A DNA stretch of 64,000 nucleotides, from the NCBI GenBank assembly GCA_037046615.1, contig JBAOHD010000032.1, positions 62,001 to 126,000 on the forward strand, given 5' to 3'. This DNA comes from Phosphoribacter sp037046615. Lineage in GTDB: Bacteria > Actinomycetota > Actinomycetes > Actinomycetales > Dermatophilaceae. Below, one piece after another: positions 8,594 through 16,830 of the stretch. Every line of letters begins with the position of its first letter. Within the stretch, counting starts at the first letter, position 1. The position numbers and the translations under genes are program-made. The notes beneath the pieces are model-generated. The model did no database searches. It worked only from the letters and a program-made list of their open reading frames with translations, and had not been told where the DNA came from.

Positions 8594-8635
8594 ACGACAG
8601 GAGGGGTATGCCGCGCGGCATACCCCTCCTGTCGT
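8594..8635. terminator. 42-base perfect palindrome centred on back-to-back GTATGCCG words
   Basis: Bases 8594-8614 are the exact reverse complement of 8615-8635, giving a 21-bp stem with no spare loop. The core is GGGGTATGCCGC meeting GCGGCATACCCC. It lies 50 bases after the reductase stop and serves as a bidirectional terminator candidate. Confidence 0.75.
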
Positions 8636-8647
8636 TGTCCCTGCTGT

Positions 8648-8680
8648 CCCGGGCTGCCCCGGGCTGCCCCGGGCTGCCGC
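8648..8680. repeat. 10-bp tandem repeat, three copies
   Basis: The unit GGGCTGCCCC repeats at 8651, 8661 and 8671 (last copy with one change). It lies in the intergenic region between the reductase and the convergent YtxH-like gene. There is no evident function. Confidence 0.6.
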
Positions 8681-8740
8681 GTGCTGTCCCCTGGGCCGGT
8701 CCCGTCTGGCCTTCCGAGTCCGGTCGCCGGGCTGAACGGC

Positions 8741-9067
8741 CTAAGGGTGAGGTGGCGCGTCGGTGACCTCGAGGATGACCGCGCCCTCGTCGGTGACCCG
8801 GCTCCGGGCCTCGAGTGGCTCGGCGTCCCCCTTGATCGCCTTGTCCTTGACTGCGCGACCGGCAGCCTTGACGGCGTCGCCCACCTTGTCAGCGACGAAG
8901 GGGAGGGCCTGGGTTTTGACGGCGTGGCCCGCTTGGTCGAGCTTGTGCTGCACTGGGTCGGAGGTCCACAGCCGGTGTGCGCCCTGCTTGATCTGCTCGT
9001 AGCGGGCGCGGCCGGCGCGAGTGCCCAGGACGTAGCCGACGGCGGCGCCAGCGACGAATCCGATCAT
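8741..9067 (-). CDS. YtxH-like small membrane protein
   Basis: This 108-residue protein starts at ATG 9067, with AAGGAG 8 bases upstream. The N-terminus MIGFVAGAAVGYVLGTRAG is one Gly-rich membrane segment followed by RARYEQIK, the pattern of YtxH/gas-vesicle-G-like proteins. The remainder is a Lys/Ala helix with repeated VKAAGRAVKDKA-type segments and a short acidic end. It resembles the DUF3618-type envelope proteins at the left end of the window. A longer reading from 9220 lacks a ribosome site and runs through the cysK promoter, so I reject it. Confidence 0.7.
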   Translation of the reverse strand: MIGFVAGAAVGYVLGTRAGRARYEQIKQGAHRLWTSDPVQHKLDQAGHAVKTQALPFVADKVGDAVKAAGRAVKDKAIKGDAEPLEARSRVTDEGAVILEVTDAPPHP

Positions 9068-9167
9068 GTCGAATCTCCTTGTGGGGGAGGTATGCCAGGG
9101 CAGCCTCTCACACCGGGCACGCCGCGGGCGTCCGCAGAGTGGACGCGGACCGGAGTGCCCGATAACG

Positions 9168-9192
9168 ACGTGTTGGAATATCCATAACACGT
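9168..9192. promoter_or_regulatory. Dyad operator candidate upstream of cysK
   Basis: ACGTGTT (9168-9174) and AACACGT (9186-9192) form an inverted repeat whose centre, GGAATATCC (9175-9183), is itself palindromic. It lies 55 bases before the cysK ATG, where a repressor or activator of sulfur metabolism could bind. The regulator is unknown. Confidence 0.4.
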
Positions 9193-9247
9193 GATCGGTT
9201 GCGCCAGGTAGACCGTTCAATCACCCAGTTCGGAGGGACTCCTTCTC

Positions 9248-10180
9248 ATGGCCGTTTACGACGACGTCACCGCCCTCGTCGGCAACACCCCGCTCGTCCG
9301 GATCAACCGGCTCTTCCCGGACTCGCAGGCGACCGTCCTGGCCAAGCTCGAGTTCTACAACCCCGCCAACTCTGTCAAGGACCGCATCGGCGTCGCCATC
9401 ATCGACGCGGCCGAGGCGTCGGGCCAGCTCAAGCCCGGTGGCACGATCGTCGAGGCGACCTCCGGCAACACCGGCATCGCGCTGGCGATGGTCGGAGCCG
9501 CCCGTGGTTACAACGTCGTGCTGACGATGCCGGAGTCGATGTCCAAGGAGCGCCGCGCGCTGCTGCGCGCGTTCGGCGCCGAGCTCATCCTCACCGACCC
9601 CAGCAAGGGCATGAAGGGCGCTGTCGACCGCGCTGACGAGGTCGTCGCCGAGCGACGCGGTGCCGTCCTCGCGCGCCAGTTCGCCAACGAGGCCAACCCC
9701 GCGATCCACCGCTCGACGACAGCCGAAGAGATTTGGCGCGATACCGAAGGTGGCGTCGACGTCTTCGTCGCTGGCATCGGCACGGGCGGCACGATCACGG
9801 GTGTCGGGCAGCTGCTCAAGGAGCGCAAGCCTGGCGTGAAGGTCGTCGCGGTCGAGCCCGCCGAATCGCCGATCCTCAACGGCGGACAGCCTGGACCCCA
9901 CAAGATCCAGGGCATCGGCGCCAACTTTGTGCCGGAGATCCTCGACACCGAGGTCTACGACGAGGTTCTCGACATCGACGCCGAGACCGCAGTCGCTTTC
10001 GCCCGCCGCGCTGCGACCGAAGAAGGCCTGCTCGTCGGTCTGTCGTCCGGCGCCGCACTCGCCGCCGCCGGCCAGATTGCCGCGCGCCCGGAGAGTGCGG
10101 GCAAGACGATCGTGGTCATCATCCCCAGCTTCGGAGAGCGCTACCTCTCGACGGTGCTCTTCGAGGGTCTTGTCGACTGA
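9248..10180 (+). CDS. cysK: Cysteine synthase A (O-acetylserine sulfhydrylase)
   Basis: This 310-residue fold-type II PLP enzyme converts O-acetylserine and sulfide to cysteine and acetate. It shows NTPLVRINRL at the start, the PLP lysine in NPANSVKDRIG (about residue 44), the substrate loop TSGNTGIALA (about 70), the phosphate cup GTGGTITG (about 178) and SSGAALAAA (about 265). Length is normal. The start ATG 9248 follows GGAGGG at 9231. The serine acetyltransferase gene lies 11 bases downstream, so substrate supply and use are co-expressed and the two proteins probably form the cysteine synthase complex. Confidence 0.93.
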   Translation: MAVYDDVTALVGNTPLVRINRLFPDSQATVLAKLEFYNPANSVKDRIGVAIIDAAEASGQLKPGGTIVEATSGNTGIALAMVGAARGYNVVLTMPESMSKERRALLRAFGAELILTDPSKGMKGAVDRADEVVAERRGAVLARQFANEANPAIHRSTTAEEIWRDTEGGVDVFVAGIGTGGTITGVGQLLKERKPGVKVVAVEPAESPILNGGQPGPHKIQGIGANFVPEILDTEVYDEVLDIDAETAVAFARRAATEEGLLVGLSSGAALAAAGQIAARPESAGKTIVVIIPSFGERYLSTVLFEGLVD

Positions 10181-10191
10181 TCGGACGTCTC

Positions 10192-10905
10192 ATGCTTGCC
10201 GCACTGGCCACCACGCTGCGCCGGGATCGATCCTGGCGGCTCGACGCGGATCCCGACACGGGGTTGACCTCCCGAGTCGAGCCCGTCGGACCGCCCGGCC
10301 CGGTGTCGGCCCCACGTCGCCGGATCGTCCGACAGACGCTGGCGATGATCCGCGAAGATGTCGACGCCGCGATGCGTCGCGACCCCGCCGCTCACTCGCG
10401 AGTGGAAATGTTCCTGGCCTCCTCTGGCCTCCATGCCATCTGGGCCTACCGCGTCGCCCATTCCCTGTGGGGGCGTCCGGGCACTCGGCTGCTCGCCCGG
10501 CTGGTCTCACAGATCGTGCGTGCTGCCACGGGAGTCGAGATCCATCCAGGCGCGACGATCGGGCGCCGCTTTTTCATCGACCACGGGATGGGAGTCGTCA
10601 TCGGCGAGACGGCGGAGATCGGTGACGACGTGATGCTCTATCACGGGGTCACCCTCGGTGGGCGCTCGCTGGCCAAGACCAAGCGTCACCCGACTCTCGG
10701 CAATCGCGTGACTGTCGGCGCCGGAGCCAAGATCCTCGGTCCCATCCTCATCGGCGATGACGCTCAGGTGGGTGCAAACTCGGTCGTCGTCAAGGACGTC
10801 CCGGCTGGGGCGGTCGCGGTCGGCATACCGGCCCAGATCCGCGACGCGGTCCCCGGGCTCACGCCCGAGGAACTGCTCGATCACCACCCCGCGATCTGGA
10901 TCTGA
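10192..10905 (+). CDS. cysE: Serine O-acetyltransferase
   Basis: A 237-residue enzyme that makes O-acetylserine from serine and acetyl-CoA. The core starts at LAMIREDVDAAMRRDPA, followed by the left-handed beta-helix hexapeptides (IHPGATIGRRFFIDHGMG, then VMLYHGVTLGG) with the catalytic His. The C-terminus ends HHPAIWI, and a terminal Ile is the residue that docks into CysK. The first 50 residues are poorly conserved, so a GTG at 10303 or an internal ATG could be the true start. The GIP codons near 10822 use the rare ATA codon inside a GTATGCCG word. The last 25 bases overlap the convergent CHAT gene. Confidence 0.9.
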   Translation: MLAALATTLRRDRSWRLDADPDTGLTSRVEPVGPPGPVSAPRRRIVRQTLAMIREDVDAAMRRDPAAHSRVEMFLASSGLHAIWAYRVAHSLWGRPGTRLLARLVSQIVRAATGVEIHPGATIGRRFFIDHGMGVVIGETAEIGDDVMLYHGVTLGGRSLAKTKRHPTLGNRVTVGAGAKILGPILIGDDAQVGANSVVVKDVPAGAVAVGIPAQIRDAVPGLTPEELLDHHPAIWI

Positions 10906-13571
10906 TCCGCCGGGGTCACACGAGAGGCAGATCCAGACGCTGACGCTGACGCTGACCAGGCTGCCCCGAACGTCACGAAAGCCCTCGCGGCCAACGGAAG
11001 ATCGGCGGTCGCGGCAGCGAGGGCAACGTCAGACTCGTGCCCCGCGCGGATCTGCGAGTGGTATGCCGTCATCGCCGCCACGGCGATGTCGTCGGGCACC
11101 CGGTTGGCGCTCGCGACGACGCAGCGAACGCCGAGGGACAGCAGCACCGCCGTCAGGCCGAGCGACTCGTCGCCCGGCCTGATCGTCCCGCGCCCGACGT
11201 CGCACGCCGACAGCACGACGTGCGAAGCCCGGATGCCGGTCGGAGGCAGCTCGTGCGCGAAGACCACACCGTCGCCAAGCCTGATCGTCGAGAAGAGCGG
11301 GCTCTGGTGATGGTGGCGTCCGTGGGCAGCGATGTGGACGACGTCTGCGGACGTCAGCGCCCGAGTGAGGGTGTCCTGGGTGCTCGCAGCGGCCGGGATG
11401 CTCATTCCCTCCCACAGACGGGCGACGGTCGATACTTCCTCGTCGGCGTGAGCGAGGTCGGGCCCGGCGAGTGCGGTGACGACCGGGTCGGCGACCCCAG
11501 CGGCATGCCGTGCCGCAGCCAGCCACGCGGTCGCTGACCGCGCCACCGTCGTCGGCACGCCCAGCAGGCTCGGGAGCATGCCCCACGGCAGACCGCTGAG
11601 CAGCCGACTGGGCACGATGGTGACCCGAGGGCCGAGGGTGTGACCGGTGTGTCGTCGGCCTGCTCCAAGAGCCGCGGCGACGGCCGCGCCTCCGACGAGC
11701 GCGTCGAGGCGTGCCAGCGTTGCGCGCAGGGAGTCCTCGACGACCCCACGGATCGGCCCGACCATCGGGAGTGCGGCGGCATCCGTGTCGGCGCGTGCGC
11801 GGCTCAGGATGTCCCGGACCTCCTCGCTCGCCGCGAGCGAGACGATCCGGCCTTGCGGGCGACCATCAGGGCTGATGACGACGGCGCGCACGATCCCGTC
11901 GTGGACGAAGTAGCTGACCAGGGTGGTGCCGGTGGCGCGGCATACCGCCAGGGCCTGACCGTAATCGGCGAGCGCGAGTGGGGCCGTCCACTCGGCCTCG
12001 GGAGTGGCATCGCCGGCTTTGGTGCCCCAGTCGAGGGCGCGGACCTGGCGTTCGAGGTCGGCCGCGCGAGCGGTCAACGTCTGATGCTCGCGCCCCGTTG
12101 CTTCCCGCAGATCCTCGTGGACTCGCCGCAACTGGGTGAGGAGGTCGGCGGCCGCGGCGTTGTGCGGAGGCCTGACCACGGGCACCCGGTCGGACACCGC
12201 CCGCCAGCGCTCGGTGCGCCGGAAGACCGCATCGGCGCGACCCGTGGCCATCGCCAGACCGATGTCGAGCGTGGCGAGACGGGCGCTGTGGACCGCGAGA
12301 GCGGTGCGCAAATCGAGGCTGGAGGTGCGCTGAGCCACCGCGACCAGGTCGGCAGCAGCCCACTCAAGCAGGCGCGATGCCCGTCCTGGCCGAGCAGGCA
12401 GCGCCAGCTTCGCCCCCACGTAGCGCACGTGCAATCGAGTTGCCAGAGAGGGTGATCGGGTCAGCGGCCGCGCCGCCGAGTATGCCGCCTCGGCTATGGC
12501 CCGCGCGCGCGCGGTGATCCGTGGGCGGTGGGCGATGGCGTCGGCGGCCACGAGCGAGGCTCGCTCTCGGACATGCTTCTCCCCCTGGCGAGTTGCCTGA
12601 TCTGCCAGCCGCAGGGCCTGGCGCGCGGTGCTCGTGAGGTCGCGGGCGGCATACGCGCCGGCTTCGAGTTCGACGAGTGCCGCGCGGCGGCTCCACGCGT
12701 CGGCCCGGCGGTCGCGGAAGCGCTGTCGAGCGGTGCCCGCATGCCCAGCGGCTGCGAGGGGGTCGCCGAGAAGGAGGGCCGCACGGGCGAGGTCGAGATC
12801 GATCTCGGCGAGGTCCTGGCCGATGCCGTCCGCGGAGGCCAACGTGTGGGCGGTCCGGAGGGCGACGGCAGCGTCATCGAGCAATCCGGCTTCGAGCAGG
12901 ACGCGGGCGCGGTCCAGGTGCGAGACGCTGCGGCTGACCTCGACGGTCATCGCGTCGGCGATGCGCATCGACTCCAGCGCAGCCGGAAGGTCGCCGCGGA
13001 GGAAGTCGACATAGCCGGCGTTGTGGCGCGCCATGAAGGCGATCTGACCGGCATCGGCTGCAGCGGCCAATCGGGCGGCTGTCGTGAGGTCCTCGGCTGC
13101 CTCGTCGAGCATCATGAGTTGGCTCGCCAGGACGCCGCGGTTGAGGTAGACCCGAGCTTGGTCGTGGGTCGGCAGGACGTCGAGCCCGACCGAGGCTTGC
13201 TGCATCCACTGGTGGGCCGCCGTGAGGTCGCCACTGCGCGCGCGCATCGTGGCGCCCTGCAGATAGCAGCGGGTCTGCAGGTCGAGCCGACCGAGCGCGC
13301 GGGAGAGCGCGAAGGCCTCGTCGAGGCTGGGTTCGGCGGCTCGGATGCCGGCACGCTCGAACGCGACCCATGCCTGAGTGAGGATCACGCGGACGCGGAT
13401 CTCGAGGGCGGCCGGGTCGAGCAGGGGCAGAGGTTGCGTGTCGAGCACGTCGACCGCTGAGGAGAGGAAGGCGTCAGCGGCCTCGGGTTGGTAGCGCTCA
13501 AGGGCGTCAAGTGCCTGAGCGTGGAGAGCCTGGGCAGTGTCGAGCGCCGCACCGCCCGAGGCTTCGCCCAC
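10881..13571 (-). CDS. TPR-CHAT domain caspase-like protease
   Basis: An 896-residue protein. Residues 1-400 are TPR-like helical repeats (Ala/Leu/Asp-rich pairs such as ARVYLNRGVLASQL). Residues 640-880 are a CHAT caspase-fold domain with the catalytic pair visible as VVHIAAHG (His near 748) and VVLSACDVG (Cys near 789), followed by LTAVLLSLGVRCVVAS. CHAT proteins cleave target proteins when their sensor repeats are engaged. Its GTG start abuts the TGA of the preceding gene, making it the last of four coupled genes with an accessory protein, an ECF sigma factor and a subtilisin-like protease. The target is unknown. Confidence 0.85.
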   Translation of the reverse strand: MGEASGGAALDTAQALHAQALDALERYQPEAADAFLSSAVDVLDTQPLPLLDPAALEIRVRVILTQAWVAFERAGIRAAEPSLDEAFALSRALGRLDLQTRCYLQGATMRARSGDLTAAHQWMQQASVGLDVLPTHDQARVYLNRGVLASQLMMLDEAAEDLTTAARLAAAADAGQIAFMARHNAGYVDFLRGDLPAALESMRIADAMTVEVSRSVSHLDRARVLLEAGLLDDAAVALRTAHTLASADGIGQDLAEIDLDLARAALLLGDPLAAAGHAGTARQRFRDRRADAWSRRAALVELEAGAYAARDLTSTARQALRLADQATRQGEKHVRERASLVAADAIAHRPRITARARAIAEAAYSAARPLTRSPSLATRLHVRYVGAKLALPARPGRASRLLEWAAADLVAVAQRTSSLDLRTALAVHSARLATLDIGLAMATGRADAVFRRTERWRAVSDRVPVVRPPHNAAAADLLTQLRRVHEDLREATGREHQTLTARAADLERQVRALDWGTKAGDATPEAEWTAPLALADYGQALAVCRATGTTLVSYFVHDGIVRAVVISPDGRPQGRIVSLAASEEVRDILSRARADTDAAALPMVGPIRGVVEDSLRATLARLDALVGGAAVAAALGAGRRHTGHTLGPRVTIVPSRLLSGLPWGMLPSLLGVPTTVARSATAWLAAARHAAGVADPVVTALAGPDLAHADEEVSTVARLWEGMSIPAAASTQDTLTRALTSADVVHIAAHGRHHHQSPLFSTIRLGDGVVFAHELPPTGIRASHVVLSACDVGRGTIRPGDESLGLTAVLLSLGVRCVVASANRVPDDIAVAAMTAYHSQIRAGHESDVALAAATADLPLAARAFVTFGAAWSASASASGSASRVTPADQIQIAGW

Positions 13572-14078
13572 TCAGATCTCCATGGTGGGCGTGATGACCG
13601 GCCGCCCGGTGCCTCCGGGGGCTCGCAGGACGAAGCGGGCCGACCCCCGAGGCACCCCCTCGATGACGAACCGGCCGTGCGCGTCCGACACTGCCTGGAA
13701 GCTCCGACCGGCGACGAAGAGCTCCACTTCGGCACCTCCCGCCGTCACCCAGCCGTCGATGCGGACGGTCGGGTGTTCGCGGCCCGGGTCCTCCGCCGCG
13801 ACCGTCACCATGAGGCTGAGCGAACTGCTCGTGAAGGTCACTGACTCCGTCGGGACGTATGCCGTGTCGTCGCCGCGGACCCCAGCCAGGGGCAGCCGCT
13901 CAAGGTCGGCGATCTCGGCATGGAGGGCAGCCAGCGTGATCTCGAACTTGATCCGGTCGGTCAACCCCGCCGGCACGGGGTCGAGGCGTGCGATAACCTC
14001 ACGGGCTGCCGCGAGAATGGTGGCATCGGTGTCGTCGAGGGTGTCCTGGTCGCCGATAACGCTGTCGTCAGTGGTCAC
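13572..14078 (-). CDS. Small accessory protein of the CHAT-sigma-subtilase operon with a carboxypeptidase-regulatory-like fold
   Basis: This 168-residue protein starts at GTG 14078, overlapping the sigma factor stop (GTGA). The first 60 residues are an acidic helix (DDTDATILAAAREVIARL). The last 85 residues form a beta-rich domain (VRIDGWVTAGGAEVELF, then AVSDAHGRFVIEGVPRGSARFVL) typical of carboxypeptidase-regulatory/transthyretin-like domains. It may be a structural partner or anti-sigma-like regulator, which the position after the sigma gene suggests but does not prove. The ATG at 14090 is an alternative start. Confidence 0.7.
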   Translation of the reverse strand: MTTDDSVIGDQDTLDDTDATILAAAREVIARLDPVPAGLTDRIKFEITLAALHAEIADLERLPLAGVRGDDTAYVPTESVTFTSSSLSLMVTVAAEDPGREHPTVRIDGWVTAGGAEVELFVAGRSFQAVSDAHGRFVIEGVPRGSARFVLRAPGGTGRPVITPTMEI

Positions 14079-14687
14079 GAGTGACTCCATTTCGGGTCGG
14101 CGAGCAGGGCGACGCGGAGTTTGGCGAGGCACCGGCCGCGGGTCGGGCCGAATCGAGCCGACCGGCATACCGAGTGCTCGTGACACCAGGGCGTAGTCGG
14201 GACGGTCGACGAAGGCGATGACCCGCAGGAGCGCCTGGCATCGCTCGGGCAGGTCGCTGATGTGCTGCCACAGGGTGCGCTGCCCCTCGCGGAGGACCGC
14301 GAGGACGCTGGGGTCGATCGACGTCGCGGAATCGCCGCGCTCGCCTGCCAGAGCCGTCTCGGGCAGCTCGTCAACGAGATCGGCGCGCCCGGCTTGCTTG
14401 CTCATGCGCCAGGCCTCGCGGCGGACCGTCGTGATCAGCCACCCGAGCACCGCCTGCGGGTCATCGATGCCGTCGGCGTGATCGACGAGCCGGATCCACG
14501 CCGTCTGGACGACGTCCTCGGCGGCGTGAATGTCGAGGTGCTGGGCGCGGGCCGTGTGCCACAGGATCGGGGTCACGAGGTCGACGAGGTCGCCCATGCG
14601 GTCGCGCTCGCCGAGGCGGTATGCCGTAAACGCGGCGGCCGCGCGCGAGGCAAGCGAGGCGACCGGGGCAGGGGTGTCGGTGCTCAC
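14075..14687 (-). CDS. ECF-type RNA polymerase sigma factor, one frameshift as written
   Basis: A roughly 203-residue sigma-70 family protein. Region 2 is visible as DIHAAEDVVQTAWIRLVDHA followed by AVLGWLITTVRREAWR. Region 4 is visible as DLPERCQALLRVIAF and ALVSRALGMPVGSI. After that the frame is broken near 14152 by one extra base; in the restored frame it ends GPTRGRCLAKLRVALLADPK and stops at 14075. GTG 14687 overlaps the stop of the protease gene. Without the correction the frame fuses to the next gene. It probably directs expression of its own operon in response to a signal sensed by its partners. Confidence 0.8.
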
Positions 14688-16366
14688 GGCATACCGGCCC
14701 ATTCGGCGACCTGACCGAGCATCGCGGCCCGTCCTCGGGCGACGGCGGCGCCGATGGACATGTCCGGCAGGGACGGGTCCTCGACGAGCGCGGCCGCCAC
14801 CTGGCCGGCGAGGACCGGCGCGGCGAACGAGGTGCCGCTCCACGTGCAAAAACCGCTCCGGAAGTCGTCCGGGTCCTGCGTCGAGCGCGTGCGGCCGGCG
14901 AAGTCGACCCGGGCGCTGGCTTGAGCCGAGGCGCCGGCGTCGGTGGGGAAGGTGCTCACGAGCGAGCTGCCCGGGCGATGGGTCGAGACCCATGTGCCAG
15001 CGTTGGAGTAGTAGGCGACCGTCGAGCCGTCCGGGTTAAGGGCGCCCACGCTCGCCAGCGGCACCCGGTCGGGGCTGAATCCGGTGGTCTGGGCGGCGAA
15101 GCCGGCGGGGTACATCGGAGCGAGCGTCGTCGCGTTGCCGGCAGCGGCGATGACTGCGACACCGTAGCGGCCATAGTCGGCGAGGAGGGCGCCGAGGGGG
15201 CCGTCCATGAGGGTGTCGCTCGGTGACTCGTGGTAGTAGCCGAGCGAGAGCGACAAGACGTCGACGATGCCGGTCGGGTCCTGGTTGGCCATGGCCTCGA
15301 CGTGCCGAGCCAGGAGCAAGGTCAGCGTGTTGATGAGGCAACTCTCGGGGACGACGCCGTCGTCGCGCATCACCGGGATCGCGAGGATGTCGGCCTCGGG
15401 GCAGAGTTGGCGGATGAGGCCCGCGATGAAAGTGCCGTGTCCGGCATCGGGGGCGATCGTCGGGTCGAGCGGGTTGGTCGGGGGCGGCGGGTAGCCACTG
15501 CCGGCCGGGCCGTCGATGCCCAGGAGGATCCCGCGGTATTTCACGTCGGCGGTCGCGGTGCCGCCTGCGGGGAACCATGGGTGCGCCCCCAAACCGGTGT
15601 CCGGGATGGCGACGACAGGTCGCCGCTTGAGAGGCTTGGCGCGCAGAGCAGGGTCAGGCAGGATGACGCTCACGGGGCTGCGCCCCCCTGTGCCGGGCTG
15701 ACCGTATTCGGCTGCGGGAGTGGGGACCCAGTAAGGGGTGGGGACCCAGTAGGGCGTCGGGACCCAGTAGGGCGTGCCCATCGTGCGGCCGGCACTCGTG
15801 AGGAGATGGTCCAGCGCCAGGCTCGCCGGCGACGGGGCCGCTGCGGTGCGGTCTTCGAGGGCGCGCAGGATGGGCCAGGCATCGACCGGGTATGCCGCGT
15901 TCTCCGGAGTCGGAACGATGCGGATGGTGTCGACCCAGTGCTTGGCGATGATGTCGGCGCCACGGCCGGCGTGGGCGAGATCCGTTTCCTCCTGGGGCAA
16001 GGTCGACTCGCGTTGGAGGACGACACCGAGCGACTTGGCGACCTCGTCCATCGGCGATAGGGCGTCCGACGGCCCCACTTCCGGATGCGTGGCTCGCACG
16101 ACGAGTCGTTCGCCGACGTAGACGGTCGCCGACGGTGCCCTGCCGCCTGGCAGCCGCACCGACGACACCGGGTCGAGCACCCGCGCGCCGTAGCGCACGG
16201 CGGTCTGCTGACTCATCGTCACGGGCGGGACAGTGGCGTATTCGGCGGCCTTCGCCGCGGCGATCCGCGCCTGGTGCCCCTCGGCCTCTCTCGCGTCGGC
16301 GCCCGGTCGCCCCTGCGACGGGGGAGTGCGGTCGGGGACGCCGGTGGTGCGGTCGACGGGAGTCAT
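14684..16366 (-). CDS. S8 family (subtilisin-like) serine protease, cytoplasmic
   Basis: This 560-residue protein has the subtilase triad: Asp in VVAIPDTGLG (about 256), His in DAGHGTFIAGL (about 310) and Ser in WSGTSFAAPVLAGQ (about 511). There is no signal peptide, so it is probably intracellular. A hinge at about residues 200-218 consists of three TPYWVP repeats. It is the first gene of a four-gene coupled operon with an ECF sigma factor, an accessory protein and a CHAT protease. Two unrelated proteases sharing an operon with a sigma factor suggest a proteolytic switch or defence response. Confidence 0.88.
   Translation of the reverse strand: MTPVDRTTGVPDRTPPSQGRPGADAREAEGHQARIAAAKAAEYATVPPVTMSQQTAVRYGARVLDPVSSVRLPGGRAPSATVYVGERLVVRATHPEVGPSDALSPMDEVAKSLGVVLQRESTLPQEETDLAHAGRGADIIAKHWVDTIRIVPTPENAAYPVDAWPILRALEDRTAAAPSPASLALDHLLTSAGRTMGTPYWVPTPYWVPTPYWVPTPAAEYGQPGTGGRSPVSVILPDPALRAKPLKRRPVVAIPDTGLGAHPWFPAGGTATADVKYRGILLGIDGPAGSGYPPPPTNPLDPTIAPDAGHGTFIAGLIRQLCPEADILAIPVMRDDGVVPESCLINTLTLLLARHVEAMANQDPTGIVDVLSLSLGYYHESPSDTLMDGPLGALLADYGRYGVAVIAAAGNATTLAPMYPAGFAAQTTGFSPDRVPLASVGALNPDGSTVAYYSNAGTWVSTHRPGSSLVSTFPTDAGASAQASARVDFAGRTRSTQDPDDFRSGFCTWSGTSFAAPVLAGQVAAALVEDPSLPDMSIGAAVARGRAAMLGQVAEWAGMP
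15722..15775. repeat. 18-bp tandem repeat, three copies, coding the TPYWVP hinge of the S8 protease
   Basis: GGGACCCAGTA recurs with exact 18-base spacing near 15724, 15742 and 15760 inside the subtilase gene and encodes TPYWVP three times. It separates an N-terminal domain from the catalytic domain. Confidence 0.8.
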
Positions 16367-16587
16367 ATGGTCCTCACAGGGGGAGATGCGTGGCCTCAGT
16401 CCGAGAGTAGGGCGAGAGCTCTCGTCTGTCAGGAGCTTGGGGGATCGGTCCTGATACGTGGCCGAGACGCCGGATGTGGCGCAGCCCCGCGGAAGGCGGC
16501 CTCAGCGCTCAACTACGATGACTGCTCGGACGCCGGTATGCCGTCCGCGCGCTGGGAGTCCAGCGGCACGGCATACGCCATCGTCTT

Positions 16588-16674
16588 GGAGGGCTCGCAT
16601 AGTGGCCTAGTGCGACGGTCTTGAAAACCGTTATGTCGGCAACGGCATCGTGGGTTCGAATCCCACGCCCTCCG
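16588..16674 (+). tRNA. tRNA-Ser (anticodon TGA)
   Basis: This 87-base gene has acceptor stem GGAGGGC pairing with GCCCTCC, an anticodon loop CTTGAAA (anticodon TGA), a long variable arm as expected for serine, and the T-loop GGTTCGAATCC. CCA is not encoded. A 42-bp tandem repeat begins inside its 3' acceptor strand. Confidence 0.93.
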
Positions 16675-16811
16675 CTCGCACGCTCGCGCAGGCCGTAGGA
16701 CCCACCACGCCCTCCGCTCGCACGCTCGCGCAGGCCGTAGGACCCACCACGCCCTCCGCTCGCACGCTCGCGCAGGCCGTAGGACCCACCACGCCCTCCG
16801 CTCGCACGCTC
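16667..16811 (+). repeat. 42-bp tandem repeat duplicating the tRNA-Ser 3' end, three copies plus a partial
   Basis: Units start at 16667, 16709 and 16751, with a partial copy from 16793. Each begins with GCCCTCCGCTCGCACGCTC, whose first bases are the 3' acceptor strand of the tRNA. The copies are identical. There are no spacers, so it is not a CRISPR array. It looks like tandem duplication at a tRNA 3' end, which is a common integration site. Confidence 0.85.
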
Positions 16812-16830
16812 ACCCCTCCTGTGCGCAAAA

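Noticed and set aside
13572..14993. A 473-codon frame fusing sigma factor and accessory protein
   Set aside because: The fusion depends on one extra base near 14152; the restored sigma C-terminus and the GTGA overlap at 14075-14078 indicate separate genes.
16667..16811. Possible CRISPR array after tRNA-Ser
   Set aside because: The 42-bp units are head-to-tail without spacers and there are no cas genes; it is a tandem duplication.
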